Shown here: piece after piece, positions 15,937-25,193 of the stretch
Numbering within the stretch: position 1 is the first letter of the stretch
Layout: every line of letters starts with the position of its first letter
Assembly (NCBI GenBank): GCA_036337715.1
Contig: JAYZDS010000009.1
Coordinates: 1-64,000 of the forward strand
Direction: 5' to 3'
Source of the DNA: JAURNZ01 sp036337715
Lineage (GTDB): Bacteria; Pseudomonadota; Gammaproteobacteria; Comchoanobacterales; Comchoanobacteraceae
Length of the DNA stretch: 64,000 bases
Made by a program: the position numbers and the translations under genes
The notes under the pieces: generated by a model
What the model was told of the DNA's origin: nothing
The model's database searches: none
Seen by the model: only the letters and a program-made list of their open reading frames with translations

Positions 15937-17245
15937 AACTGAAAATCGATTTTACCTCACTGGTTATCCGATCAACATCACTCTGAAGCTCACCCTCTAC
16001 TAAAACCCTAATGACCGGCTCAGTGCCAGATTTGCGAACAAGAAGCTTTCCAAATTCACCAAGTTTCGTATTCATCTGTTTAAACGAATCCTTATGAGCA
16101 TTTAAGTCTATCGATTCACACAAGGGTATATTAAAGGAATGACTAGGAATTTTTTCTAATGGCTTTAATAATTGATCCAGCGTTTTAGCATGTATTAACA
16201 TAATATTCAAAACACTGAGTGCACTAATAATTGCATCACTGCAAGTATTTTTATCTAGTTGAATGAGGTGCCCAGAGGACTCCCCACCAATCAACCAATT
16301 TGACTCTAGCAGTGATTCAATCACCTTATGGTCGCCTACGTCAGTTTGTTTAAAAGCAATGCCTTTGGACGCAAACGCTTTTTTTAAGCCGTTATTACTT
16401 GCGAATGTACCAACAACACCCATATTTTTCTCACAAAGATATTGTCCTAAAATAAATAAAAGATCATCCCCATCACATATTCTACCTGATTGACTGACCA
16501 TTAATAATCTATCTCCATCACCATCAAACGCAATACCAACATCGGCGTGTTCATCTAATACTGATTTTTGTAGTAGTTCTGGATATAAAGATCCACATTT
16601 GTCATTGATATTGGTGCCATCAGGATTGGCATTCATTACTTTGACCTCAGCGCCTAACTCTTCAAATACCTCTGGACCAACTTTATAATTTGCACCATTG
16701 GCACAATCCAAGACGATTTTCATACCATTGAGTGAAAGTTTAGAAGAAAATTTACTCTTACAAAATTCAACATAACGTTCAGATGCAGTATGAATTTGTT
16801 GCGCTCTGCCTAAATCTTCTGAATCGACCATGACAATTGGCATTGTCATATACTTTAATAGTTTTTCTTGCTGATTTTTAGAAAATTTAAAGCCATTTGC
16901 ATTGAACAACTTGATACCATTATCCGAATAAATATTGTGTGATGCGCTGATGACAACACTTGCTTTTGATCTGAACGCTTTGGTTAAGTATGCTATGCCT
17001 GGAGTCGGAATTGGGCCTAATAAAATTGCATCGCAACCTGCTGCGATAATACCAGCCTCCAGAAGTGATTCTATCATATACCCTGAAATTCGCGTGTCTT
17101 TACCAATAATGATTTTGGAAGGCCCATAAGCTTCATAAATCATTCGGCCTAATGACCATCCTAAGTGAAGTATGGTTTGACAATCAATTGGGGGTTCACC
17201 TACTCGCCCTCTAATACCATCAGTCCCAAATTTTACATTTTTCAT
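15929..17245 (-). CDS. glmM: phosphoglucosamine mutase
   Basis: 438 residues. FGTDGIRGRVGEPP opens the protein, ISASHN (about 99-104) carries the phosphorylated Ser, FDGDGDRLLM binds the metal, GGESSGH binds the sugar and RKSGTEPVIRVLVEG binds phosphate. It converts glucosamine-6-phosphate to glucosamine-1-phosphate for peptidoglycan and LPS. Gene order ftsH-folP-glmM matches E. coli and many gammaproteobacteria. The gap from folP is 4 bases. Confidence 0.97.
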   Translation of the reverse strand: MKNVKFGTDGIRGRVGEPPIDCQTILHLGWSLGRMIYEAYGPSKIIIGKDTRISGYMIESLLEAGIIAAGCDAILLGPIPTPGIAYLTKAFRSKASVVISASHNIYSDNGIKLFNANGFKFSKNQQEKLLKYMTMPIVMVDSEDLGRAQQIHTASERYVEFCKSKFSSKLSLNGMKIVLDCANGANYKVGPEVFEELGAEVKVMNANPDGTNINDKCGSLYPELLQKSVLDEHADVGIAFDGDGDRLLMVSQSGRICDGDDLLFILGQYLCEKNMGVVGTFASNNGLKKAFASKGIAFKQTDVGDHKVIESLLESNWLIGGESSGHLIQLDKNTCSDAIISALSVLNIMLIHAKTLDQLLKPLEKIPSHSFNIPLCESIDLNAHKDSFKQMNTKLGEFGKLLVRKSGTEPVIRVLVEGELQSDVDRITSEVKSIFSYV

Positions 17246-17249
17246 TTTC

Positions 17250-18041
17250 TCACCCGTTTAAAATTGCACTTGCCATATCAATCGCTTCTTTTGTCTCAGC
17301 TACATCATGCGTTCTGATATAATCAGCACCTTGCTGACAAGCCCAACTTGCAGCTATCAATGATCCTATTAATCTGTTATTTGGCGTATTTTCATTGAGT
17401 AAGCTACCAACAAATCGTTTTCTTGAAATACCAATATAGATTGGCAAATTAAAAAATTCAAAATGATCCAACTCTTTAAGCAATTTAAAATTATCACTTG
17501 GTTTTTTTGAAAAACCAAAACCAGGATCTAACACAATTCTAGACAAATCGATATTTGCTTTTTCACAAGCACTGATTCTTGAACTAAAAAAATCACAAAC
17601 TGTTTGAGTGACATTATCATAATTAGGTTGTTCATGCATTGTTTCGACTGAACCATTTAGATGCATTAAACAAACTTTCACTTTATGTTTCGCAACAACC
17701 TCTAGCGCGCCAGGTGTACGTAATGCATATATATCATTGATCATATCAACACCCTCTGATATTGCATATGCCATTACCTCTGGTTTATAAGTATCAACTG
17801 AAATCGGTAGTGTTGTCATAGACCTTATAAAAGGTAAAATTGAAGATAAACGCTTTATTTCTTCTTCAGCAGTAACCCTATTAGAGCCAGGCCTAGTTGA
17901 CTCACAACCAATATCAATCATATCAGCACCAGCTGATATCATTTTCTCAACTTGTTTCTTAGCAGAGTCAACTGAGTCGTAGTGACCTCCATCATAGAAA
18001 GAATCTGGGGTCACATTTAATATGCCAACAACTTGAACCAT
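17250..18041 (-). CDS. folP: dihydropteroate synthase
   Basis: 263 residues. GILNVTPDSFYDGG and DMIDIGCESTRPGS are the two pterin-site signatures, DTYKPEV and MINDIYAL are barrel motifs, and VLDPGFGFSKKPSDNF is the substrate loop. It condenses p-aminobenzoate with the pterin pyrophosphate in folate synthesis. It lies between ftsH and glmM with short gaps (10 and 4 bases). folA and ygfA elsewhere in the window serve the same pathway. Confidence 0.97.
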   Translation of the reverse strand: MVQVVGILNVTPDSFYDGGHYDSVDSAKKQVEKMISAGADMIDIGCESTRPGSNRVTAEEEIKRLSSILPFIRSMTTLPISVDTYKPEVMAYAISEGVDMINDIYALRTPGALEVVAKHKVKVCLMHLNGSVETMHEQPNYDNVTQTVCDFFSSRISACEKANIDLSRIVLDPGFGFSKKPSDNFKLLKELDHFEFFNLPIYIGISRKRFVGSLLNENTPNNRLIGSLIAASWACQQGADYIRTHDVAETKEAIDMASAILNG

Positions 18042-18051
18042 TATGGTACAC

Positions 18052-19941
18052 CTATTCGTCTTCTATAGACTGAGGCTTGGAGGTTGTGCGTGATGTGTTT
18101 GCTTTTGTTGATTTCTTTGTAGCTGTTTTCTTAGGCATTTTACCTTCCATGACAGACTGAATTTGTTTGGTGTCTAACGTTTCAAACTTTACTAATGATT
18201 CAGCCATCAAATGAAGCTTATCCATATTGTCAGTCAGGATTTTTTTCGCTCTTAGATAATTTTCATTGATCACACGTTTGACCTCTGAATCAATACTATT
18301 CGCAGTCTCATCTGAAATTTCACGTTTGTTTTGCATTGATTTACCAAGAAAAACTTCCTGATCACCAGAGCCATAATTTATAGGTCCCATTTTTGAACTT
18401 AATCCCCATTTTTCAACAAGATTTCGCGCCAACTCAGATGCTTTCTCAATATCATTTGATGCGCCTGTTGTTACACATTCTTCACCAAAAATCAATTCTT
18501 CGGCAAGCCGGCCTCCATAAAGTGATGATATCTGACTTTCAATTTGAGCCTTTGACATACTGAATCGATCTTTCTCTGGTAAAAAGTAGGTAACCCCTAA
18601 TGCCATACCTCTAGGAATGATAGTTACTTTATAAACTGGGTCATGGTTGCCAACTAACAGTCCCACAATGGCATGACCTGCCTCATGGTATGCAGTTAAT
18701 TTCTTATCATAGTCCGACATGACCATATGTCGCTCTGCACCAAGAGTCAGCTTATCTTTTGCGGCCTCAAACTCTTGCATGGTCACCGTTTTCATATTCC
18801 TTCTTGCTGCAAACAAAGCCGCTTCATTTACTAGGTTTGCTAAATCCGCGCCAGAAAATCCTGGAGTTGCTCTAGCAATGACCTCAGGATTAACGTCTTT
18901 ATTAACAGATACCTTCGTCATATGTACTTGAAGAATTTCCTCACGACCTTTGATATCAGGTAACGATACAACCACTTGACGATCAAATCTTCCAGGACGA
19001 AGTAGTGCTGGATCTAATACATCTGGTCGGTTAGTTGCAGCCAAAACAATGACACCTTCCTTACCTTCAAAACCATCCATTGAAACCAACAATTGATTTA
19101 AAGTTTGCTCTCTTTCATCGTGACCACCACCTAAACCAGCGCCACGGTGTCTACCAACTGCATCAATTTCATCAATAAAAATTATACATGGTGCTTGTTT
19201 TTTTGCCTGATCAAACATATCTCTTACACGTGAGGCACCTACACCAACAAACATTTCAACAAAATCAGAACCTGATATTGTAAAAAAGGGAACATTTGCT
19301 TCACCACTTACCGCTTTCGCCAACAATGTTTTTCCTGTTCCTGGTGGCCCAACCAAAAGCGCTCCACATGGAATTTTTCCACCAAGCTTTGAGAATTTTT
19401 TTGGATCTCTAAGAAAATCTACAAACTCTTGAACCTCTATTTTTGCTTCCTCGACGCCAGCAACATCTTTAAAAGTAACTCGATTATCATCACCTGATAA
19501 CATTTTTGCACGGCTGCGACCAAACGAAAGCGGCCCACCCTTGCCTGAACCTCCTGCACCACCTTGCATCTGACGCAAATACCAAAATAAAAAACCAATG
19601 AAAACCATCGTTGGGAACCAACTTATTAGTATATGCATCCAAATATTTTGCTCTGGGGCTCGTCCAACAACAGCAACTTTCTTTGCCAACATTTCATCGA
19701 GAATTTTTTGGTCGTTCATCGGCATGAATGTTGTAAATCTTTGCCCACCTTTTGTTTCACCAGAAATGACCTGATCAGCGATTGTAACTTTAGCAACTTG
19801 TCCTCTCTGAACAGAATCAACAAATTCTGAATAAGAGTATTTCTCAACACCGCGCGGATTCTCACCATAATTGTTCATGACAGCGAACATAACTAAAGTG
19901 ATGACGATCCATAAAAATATGGTTTTTTGACGTTCGTTCAA
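18052..19941 (-). CDS. ftsH: ATP-dependent zinc metalloprotease FtsH
   Basis: 629 residues: membrane segment at 7-23, periplasmic domain, second membrane segment at about 101-120, AAA domain with Walker A GPPGTGKT (198-205) and Walker B IIFIDEID, SRH region TNRPDVLDPALLRPGRFDR, and the zinc site HEAGH (419-423). It degrades membrane and short-lived cytosolic proteins. The C-terminal 25 residues are Lys/Thr-rich and variable. It follows rlmE with a 61-bp gap, the standard order. Confidence 0.98.
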   Translation of the reverse strand: MNERQKTIFLWIVITLVMFAVMNNYGENPRGVEKYSYSEFVDSVQRGQVAKVTIADQVISGETKGGQRFTTFMPMNDQKILDEMLAKKVAVVGRAPEQNIWMHILISWFPTMVFIGFLFWYLRQMQGGAGGSGKGGPLSFGRSRAKMLSGDDNRVTFKDVAGVEEAKIEVQEFVDFLRDPKKFSKLGGKIPCGALLVGPPGTGKTLLAKAVSGEANVPFFTISGSDFVEMFVGVGASRVRDMFDQAKKQAPCIIFIDEIDAVGRHRGAGLGGGHDEREQTLNQLLVSMDGFEGKEGVIVLAATNRPDVLDPALLRPGRFDRQVVVSLPDIKGREEILQVHMTKVSVNKDVNPEVIARATPGFSGADLANLVNEAALFAARRNMKTVTMQEFEAAKDKLTLGAERHMVMSDYDKKLTAYHEAGHAIVGLLVGNHDPVYKVTIIPRGMALGVTYFLPEKDRFSMSKAQIESQISSLYGGRLAEELIFGEECVTTGASNDIEKASELARNLVEKWGLSSKMGPINYGSGDQEVFLGKSMQNKREISDETANSIDSEVKRVINENYLRAKKILTDNMDKLHLMAESLVKFETLDTKQIQSVMEGKMPKKTATKKSTKANTSRTTSKPQSIEDE

Positions 19942-20002
19942 ATTATCACCTCACACAAATTAATTCTTATATTATAACTCTTATTTTAAAAAAACACATT
20001 AT

Positions 20003-20611
20003 TTATTTCTTATTTAAAGCCACTAAGTAAAATTCTGTTGATTCAGGCCTCGACGTTGGCGGTTTATAACGATGAATTTTTGTAAATTGCACTGATAAGA
20101 CTTTTATGGCTTTTTGGATATCCTGCGATTCAAAACATTTCACCACTAGATTGCCACCTTGACTCAGATTTTGTTCCACAAAATCAAAAATACTCAATAA
20201 TACATGCAACATATTTTCTTGATCTGCTATCTTAATGCCAGTCATATTAGGGGCCATATCAGAACAAATTAAAGAAACCGAGGTTTTTAATAGCGCTAAC
20301 ATCTTTTTTTGAATCATGTGGTCCATAAAATCGCCTTGAATAAACAAAACATCTTTTACAGGCTTCATCTCGAGTAAGTCACATGCAACCAACTGTTTTA
20401 CCTTGGGCGCTATGACTTGTGACCAACCGCCTGGCGCAGCGCCTAAATCGACAACAGTATCATGCGCGTTAAGCAATTTGAATTTATTGTTAATCTCTAA
20501 TAACTTGATTGCAGCTCGGTTGCGATAATTTTGCTGCTTTGCTTTTTTCACACCATGATCTCTACTCTGACGCTCATGCCAAGATTTACCACCTTTAACT
20601 CGTCCAACCAT
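20003..20611 (-). CDS. rlmE: 23S rRNA 2'-O-methyltransferase RlmE (FtsJ)
   Basis: 202 residues. RAAIKLLEINNKFKLL, VVDLGAAPGGWSQV (SAM-binding motif I), LICSDMAPNMTGIKIAD (catalytic Asp) and NLVVKCFE (catalytic Lys) are FtsJ motifs. The C-terminus HRYKPPTSRPESTEFYLVA is conserved in RlmE. It methylates U2552 of 23S rRNA in the large subunit. It heads the rlmE-ftsH-folP-glmM block and diverges from lepB. Confidence 0.97.
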   Translation of the reverse strand: MVGRVKGGKSWHERQSRDHGVKKAKQQNYRNRAAIKLLEINNKFKLLNAHDTVVDLGAAPGGWSQVIAPKVKQLVACDLLEMKPVKDVLFIQGDFMDHMIQKKMLALLKTSVSLICSDMAPNMTGIKIADQENMLHVLLSIFDFVEQNLSQGGNLVVKCFESQDIQKAIKVLSVQFTKIHRYKPPTSRPESTEFYLVALNKK

Positions 20612-20781
20612 GTCATTGCTCCAAATTAATAAATACTCTGTGAATTTTTAAATCAGTTTTATTTTAGAATAACATATACATACATTAAAAATATACTAGA
20701 TGATAATGACAATGCTTGAGATAGTTGAAAAAATCTCCTGGAGATATAGCAACTTAATCAAAGTTTAGCTAGAATAAGCTC

Positions 20782-21708
20782 ATGCTAATTCAATTACTAT
20801 TCATTATTTTCATTTTCACAGCCATTTTTTCGGTATTAGATTGGGGCTACTTTAGACCACAAAAAATTGAGATACCTAGTTTTATCAAAGAAATTGCCAG
20901 AGATGGTTTATTGTTTTCTTGGTTGATCTTAATGGCCTTACTAACTAATGTAGAAATTACACTCACTATCGCTATGGTCATTATATTAACAGTAAAGCTG
21001 CTTGATGATTATGTATTGAAAAAAATGCGTCAACCTAACGAAGTAGCTGGACCTTACATACAGGTTGCCCAGGATCTTTGTTGGTTTTTGGTTATTCTAT
21101 GGCTTATTCGTTCTTTTGCCTTTAATATCTACCGAGTGCCCTCAGGCTCATTGGAACCAACTGTTGACACTGGAGATTTTTTACTTGTCAATCAATATGT
21201 ATATGGTGTTAAACTGCCTATTTTCCACAACCAGCTAATTCCATTTGGGAAACCTAAAAGGGGTGACATCGCGTTGTTTTACTACCCTAATGACCCAAAT
21301 CTTATATTTGTTAAACGTGTCATCGGCTTACCAGGAGAACATATTATTTATAAAAATAAAATGCTATCGATTAACGGTAAACTAGTGCCTCAGAAAGATT
21401 TAGGCTTCACTGAAAACATTGATGACACTGGAAATACTGAAACAGTCAAAAAGATAGAAGAGAATCTCTTAGGTGAAAAATATGAGATCATCGTTCAGCC
21501 TTATACACCTAATTATAAAGAAATAGATTTGGTGGTTCCAAAAAATGAATATTTCATGATGGGTGATAATCGAGACAATAGTAACGATAGTCGTTATTGG
21601 GGTACTGTTTCTGAAAACGAATTTATTGGGAAAGCCATACTTGTGTGGTTAAGTTGGGATGCCCACAATTGGCGGGTACGCTGGCATCGTATTGGTACTT
21701 TTTTATGA
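20782..21708 (+). CDS. lepB: signal peptidase I
   Basis: 308 residues with two N-terminal membrane regions (about 1-20 and 40-80) and a third near 100. Catalytic motifs: VPSGSLEPTVDTGD (nucleophile Ser about 123; Leu replaces the usual Met), FVKRVIGLPGE (general-base Lys about 178) and MGDNRDNSNDSRYWG. It cleaves Sec and Tat signal peptides in the periplasm. It is the first gene of lepB-rnc-era-recO and diverges from rlmE over a 170-bp spacer. Confidence 0.97.
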   Translation: MLIQLLFIIFIFTAIFSVLDWGYFRPQKIEIPSFIKEIARDGLLFSWLILMALLTNVEITLTIAMVIILTVKLLDDYVLKKMRQPNEVAGPYIQVAQDLCWFLVILWLIRSFAFNIYRVPSGSLEPTVDTGDFLLVNQYVYGVKLPIFHNQLIPFGKPKRGDIALFYYPNDPNLIFVKRVIGLPGEHIIYKNKMLSINGKLVPQKDLGFTENIDDTGNTETVKKIEENLLGEKYEIIVQPYTPNYKEIDLVVPKNEYFMMGDNRDNSNDSRYWGTVSENEFIGKAILVWLSWDAHNWRVRWHRIGTFL

Positions 21709-21718
21709 TTTCAACCTA

Positions 21719-22366
21719 ATGGATCTAAACTATACATTCAAAGACAATGCGCTACTTAAATTAGCACTTACCCACAAAAGTGTAAGCAAAGATAACAATG
21801 AACGTCTTGAGTTTTTAGGGGATAGCATTCTTAATATTATAATTTCTCAATGGCTATATGAGCAAACTGGCCTCAATGAGGGACAATTAAGTCGGTTGCG
21901 AGCAAACTTAGTGAATCAAAACACACTTTATACCATTGGGACAAAGCTAAAATTAGCGGAACAAATCAATGTAAGTTTAAGTGAGAAAACCGCCAAAGGG
22001 AATGAAAAACCAAGCATTATCTCAGATACTTTAGAAGCCATCTTCGGTGCCATTTTTCTAGATGGTGGTTTTGATGCAGCTAAACACGTTATCCTGGAAC
22101 TTTATACCGAAACGCTACAACTACCCATTGAAAGCTTAGTACGCAAGGACCCGAAGTCTACTTTACAAGAGTACTGTCAGAAACAAAGCTGGGATTTACC
22201 CAACTATGAGGTAAAAGAGATCCAAGGCCAAGCACATAACCAAATATTTTATGTAGAACTCAAAATTAATAACCAAACAGTGACTGGAAAAGGTAAATCT
22301 ATAAAGCTAGCAGAACAATCCGCAGCTTCTGCCATGATTAACAATCTAGGAATCACACATGACTGA
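21719..22366 (+). CDS. rnc: ribonuclease III
   Basis: 215 residues from the ATG at 21719, 10 bases after the lepB stop; the longer in-frame reading from 21659 overlaps lepB and adds no conserved sequence. NERLEFLGDSILN is the catalytic signature and ISDTLEAIFGAIFLDGG the second acidic motif. Residues about 148-213 form the double-stranded-RNA-binding domain (PKSTLQEYCQK, GKGKSIKLAEQSAASAMI). It processes rRNA and other double-stranded RNA. No clear ribosome site precedes it, suggesting coupling to lepB. Confidence 0.96.
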   Translation: MDLNYTFKDNALLKLALTHKSVSKDNNERLEFLGDSILNIIISQWLYEQTGLNEGQLSRLRANLVNQNTLYTIGTKLKLAEQINVSLSEKTAKGNEKPSIISDTLEAIFGAIFLDGGFDAAKHVILELYTETLQLPIESLVRKDPKSTLQEYCQKQSWDLPNYEVKEIQGQAHNQIFYVELKINNQTVTGKGKSIKLAEQSAASAMINNLGITHD

Positions 22367-23207
22367 ACATTGTGGACACATAGCCCTAATTGGAAGAACT
22401 AACGTTGGTAAATCAACCTTACTAAATCAACTTATTGGCTCTACCATTGCAATCACGTGTCATAAATCGCACACAACAAGAAATCGTATACTTGGCATAC
22501 TAACAGATGACAACTATCAAATGGTTTTTATTGACTCACCTGGACTTGGTGAAAAAACACACAACACCATCCAACGCCAAATGATGCGTACAACCGATCA
22601 CTGTATCTCAGAGGCCGATATCATTGTGTTCGTGACTGATCAACTACCCTTAAATGCTGCAGATCAAAATGTTTTAAAAAAACTATTAAAAGAAAATAAA
22701 CCCATCATTGGGGTTGTAAATAAAATTGATAGAAACACACTAGACCATAAGAGAATGGAAGATATTAACGAACAAATACCTGTTGTGATACCAATCAGTG
22801 CGAAAAAAAATCAGAATATAGATATTCTAATCGCTCAATTAAGAATGCAAATGCCGAAAGCGCCATTTATCTTTGATACCAATCAATTATCAGACCAAGA
22901 TATTCGCAACCAGTACGCTGAACTTATTCGCGAACAAATTCTTCTCAACTGTCATGCTGAAGTGCCTCACGCCATTCAAGTCATCATTGAAAAAGCAGCT
23001 ACTATTAAAGGCATAGAACATATTGATTGCTTAATTTTAGCCCAAACACCAGGACAAAAAGGCATCTTGATTGGTAAACAAGGGCAACAATTAAAATTAA
23101 TTGGGCAAAGAGCAAGGGTTAGAATAGAACATTTAATTAAACGTAAAGTCATGCTTAAAACATGGGTCAAGGTTGATCCAGATTGGATGAATAAAAATGA
23201 ATTATGA
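22359..23207 (+). CDS. era: GTPase Era
   Basis: 282 residues. GTPase motifs: GRTNVGKSTLLN (G1), TTRNRI (G2 region), DSPGLGEK (G3), NKID (G4), ISAK (G5). The C-terminal KH domain has GQKGILIGKQGQQLKLIG. Era binds the 3' end of 16S rRNA and assists small-subunit assembly. It overlaps rnc by 8 bases and recO by 4, so the operon is tightly coupled. Confidence 0.97.
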   Translation: MTEHCGHIALIGRTNVGKSTLLNQLIGSTIAITCHKSHTTRNRILGILTDDNYQMVFIDSPGLGEKTHNTIQRQMMRTTDHCISEADIIVFVTDQLPLNAADQNVLKKLLKENKPIIGVVNKIDRNTLDHKRMEDINEQIPVVIPISAKKNQNIDILIAQLRMQMPKAPFIFDTNQLSDQDIRNQYAELIREQILLNCHAEVPHAIQVIIEKAATIKGIEHIDCLILAQTPGQKGILIGKQGQQLKLIGQRARVRIEHLIKRKVMLKTWVKVDPDWMNKNEL

Positions 23208-23866
23208 GTCTTTCAATTGATCAGGGCTGTATCCTCCATTCAAGACCACTAAGGGAAACAAGCCTAATTCTATCGTGTATCACAAAAGAGCATGGTCTTA
23301 TGAATTTTACTTCTCGTGGTGGAAAACGTTCAAAACGTGGAACTAATGCTAAATTCCAACCTTTTCAAACATTGAGTTTTGAATGGAAATCAACGACTAA
23401 AACTGGGTTAATATGCTTGAGAAACATTGATATTATTCGTCCTGTTTGGTTGACAGGGACGGCATTGCAATGTGGGATCTATCTTAATGGTCTTTTGATG
23501 CAACTTTTAAATCCTGAAGAACCATGTCCTAATTTATTTGAGTGTTTTCAAACAACGGTATCAAAATTAGAACAGCCCCAAAACAACTTAGATATTACCT
23601 TACGTCAATTTGAACATACCCTCTTCTCAGAGCTGGGCTTTTCAATCACATTTGAGCAGATTACTCACCCTCATCTTTACTATGAGTATGATTTACATCA
23701 TGGCTTTCAAATCACGCGTTCTAAATTTGGTTTTTTAGGTTCAGATTTAATAGCGCTCGCTAATAATCAATTTACTAATCAATCAATTAGAAAAACTGCA
23801 AAAAGATTTTCTAGACACATTATTGTTTTATTAAAACAACTAAAATATACTGTTAAAACGACTTGA
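23204..23866 (+). CDS. recO: DNA repair protein RecO
   Basis: 220 residues. The N-terminal OB-fold starts with GCILHSRPLRETSLILSCIT and HGLMNFTSRGGKRSKRG, the RecO signature; the helical domain follows (LNGLLMQLLNPEEPCPNLFE, FEHTLFSELGFSITF). RecO helps load RecA on SSB-coated DNA with RecR. It is the last gene of the lepB-rnc-era-recO cluster. Confidence 0.93.
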   Translation: MSLSIDQGCILHSRPLRETSLILSCITKEHGLMNFTSRGGKRSKRGTNAKFQPFQTLSFEWKSTTKTGLICLRNIDIIRPVWLTGTALQCGIYLNGLLMQLLNPEEPCPNLFECFQTTVSKLEQPQNNLDITLRQFEHTLFSELGFSITFEQITHPHLYYEYDLHHGFQITRSKFGFLGSDLIALANNQFTNQSIRKTAKRFSRHIIVLLKQLKYTVKTT

Positions 23867-23914
23867 CAAATTGGACATAAGATTTATTTTATGTTAATAT
23901 TCAAATACTTTTAT
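23863..23914 (+). promoter_or_regulatory. promoter and 18-bp shared leader element of the OTU-like gene
   Basis: TTGACA at 23863-23868 overlaps the recO stop; TATTTT at 23885-23890 gives a 16-base spacer, so transcription would begin near 23897. There the 18-mer ATATTCAAATACTTTTAT (23897-23914) is found, preceded by TGTTA. The identical 18-mer occurs before the peroxiredoxin gene at 25153-25170. Confidence 0.45.
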
Positions 23915-23927
23915 GTGATCAATAATT

Positions 23928-25112
23928 ATGCCTGCCATTCAATCTTTCACAAATAAAAATTCTTTTAATGACCTTTCCCAAGAGAGGCAAGAAAGGTATC
24001 TACCTTTTTTAAGGGCTTGGTCCTGGGGGATAACATTTGAGGACTCAACTGATCTCACGACCTACCAATGTAACAATGGTCATAATCTTCGGCTTATTTG
24101 TCAATCAGCCATGCTTGAACAACCACCAGAAGAAATTTCAATTTTGTCTAATCCCAATCAGATAACCCCAATCATTCCTCTAGAAACATTGGCTGATCTT
24201 GACTTTCCAATCAATGTTATCAATACCTACTTCCAAGCAGCCAAGGAAATTACGGTCAAATGTAGTGATGTCAACCCCACTAAAATTAACTCAGTGGAAA
24301 AACGACAAAAATTAATCAGGCAAGTATGTGCTCAATCTAAATTGAGAAAAATAAAAGATGAGGATAAAGACATTGATAATAAAAAACATCAACCAATCCC
24401 ACTTTATAATGGCTTCTATCAACAGACACCAGAGCAAACAATTGGTATTTACGATTTAATTGAAGGCTATCCTTTTAGTGATGATTGTAAACCATATAGT
24501 TATGCCGGATATAATCATATGAAGCACCTTGCAGCTGTCTTAGGACTGCATATCACCATACATGTAAAGCAAAGAAATCGCCCAAATATAACCCTAGAAA
24601 ACCCATCAAAGACAAATAGTTTACAAGTTCATGCGAAACACGTAGGACATATGTATGATCCCAATCAAGAAAATTATCCAGGTTTATTTAATCCAAACAC
24701 CCCTGTCGTACACAATGGAACATGTGGCTATCACACCATATTACTTTTAATCAAAGAGGCATGGAAACAACTCTCAGAAGATGAGAAGTTGGCTTTAATT
24801 AATATTAAAACAGACTACTACCAGCCATTTCAAAAAGAGTTGTTAATTCATCCTGAGATTTTGATACTAAATCGAGTTCCTATCACTAATCATTACACTT
24901 TTAACTCAACCGTATCTATGTTTAATTATGTTCGCCCAATGTCGTATAGCTTAATAGCCATTTCATTGGTTACTTCAGCTTCAGTAATAGGTTGGGCAGC
25001 ATTTTTAGCAACGCTTGTATCACCCATCGGTCCTGCGATTTTAGCTGGTTTATTAGCCTCAGTAGTATTAACAGAGATTCTTGCAGAGCAACCTGCAATG
25101 ACAAAACAATAA
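23928..25112 (+). CDS. putative permuted OTU-like cysteine protease with C-terminal membrane anchor
   Basis: 394 residues, no close family recognised. Residues 192-245 (YAGYNHMKHLAAVLGLHITI, then HVGHMYDP with His about 241) look like the late part of an OTU protease fold: a helix, a strand pair and the catalytic His in an HYD-like motif. Directly after comes NGTCGYHTILLLIKEAW (Cys about 266), which looks like the catalytic-Cys helix that normally opens OTU domains. The order is thus reversed. Residues about 338-385 are two hydrophobic segments. A host ubiquitin protease is a hypothesis; a new protein with unrelated Cys and His is possible. Confidence 0.45.
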   Translation: MPAIQSFTNKNSFNDLSQERQERYLPFLRAWSWGITFEDSTDLTTYQCNNGHNLRLICQSAMLEQPPEEISILSNPNQITPIIPLETLADLDFPINVINTYFQAAKEITVKCSDVNPTKINSVEKRQKLIRQVCAQSKLRKIKDEDKDIDNKKHQPIPLYNGFYQQTPEQTIGIYDLIEGYPFSDDCKPYSYAGYNHMKHLAAVLGLHITIHVKQRNRPNITLENPSKTNSLQVHAKHVGHMYDPNQENYPGLFNPNTPVVHNGTCGYHTILLLIKEAWKQLSEDEKLALINIKTDYYQPFQKELLIHPEILILNRVPITNHYTFNSTVSMFNYVRPMSYSLIAISLVTSASVIGWAAFLATLVSPIGPAILAGLLASVVLTEILAEQPAMTKQ

Positions 25113-25127
25113 CTTAAATTGATATTT

Positions 25128-25170
25128 TGATATAATTAGCAATTGTGTTAGCATATTCAAATACTTTTAT
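25128..25170 (+). promoter_or_regulatory. promoter and shared leader element of the peroxiredoxin gene
   Basis: TATAAT at 25131-25136 preceded by TG at 25128-25129 hints at an extended -10 site with a weak -35. The predicted start near 25143 lies just before the 18-mer ATATTCAAATACTTTTAT (25153-25170), identical to the one in the leader of the OTU-like gene. Confidence 0.5.
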
Positions 25171-25193
25171 ATAAATTAAAATGGAGAAAACAT

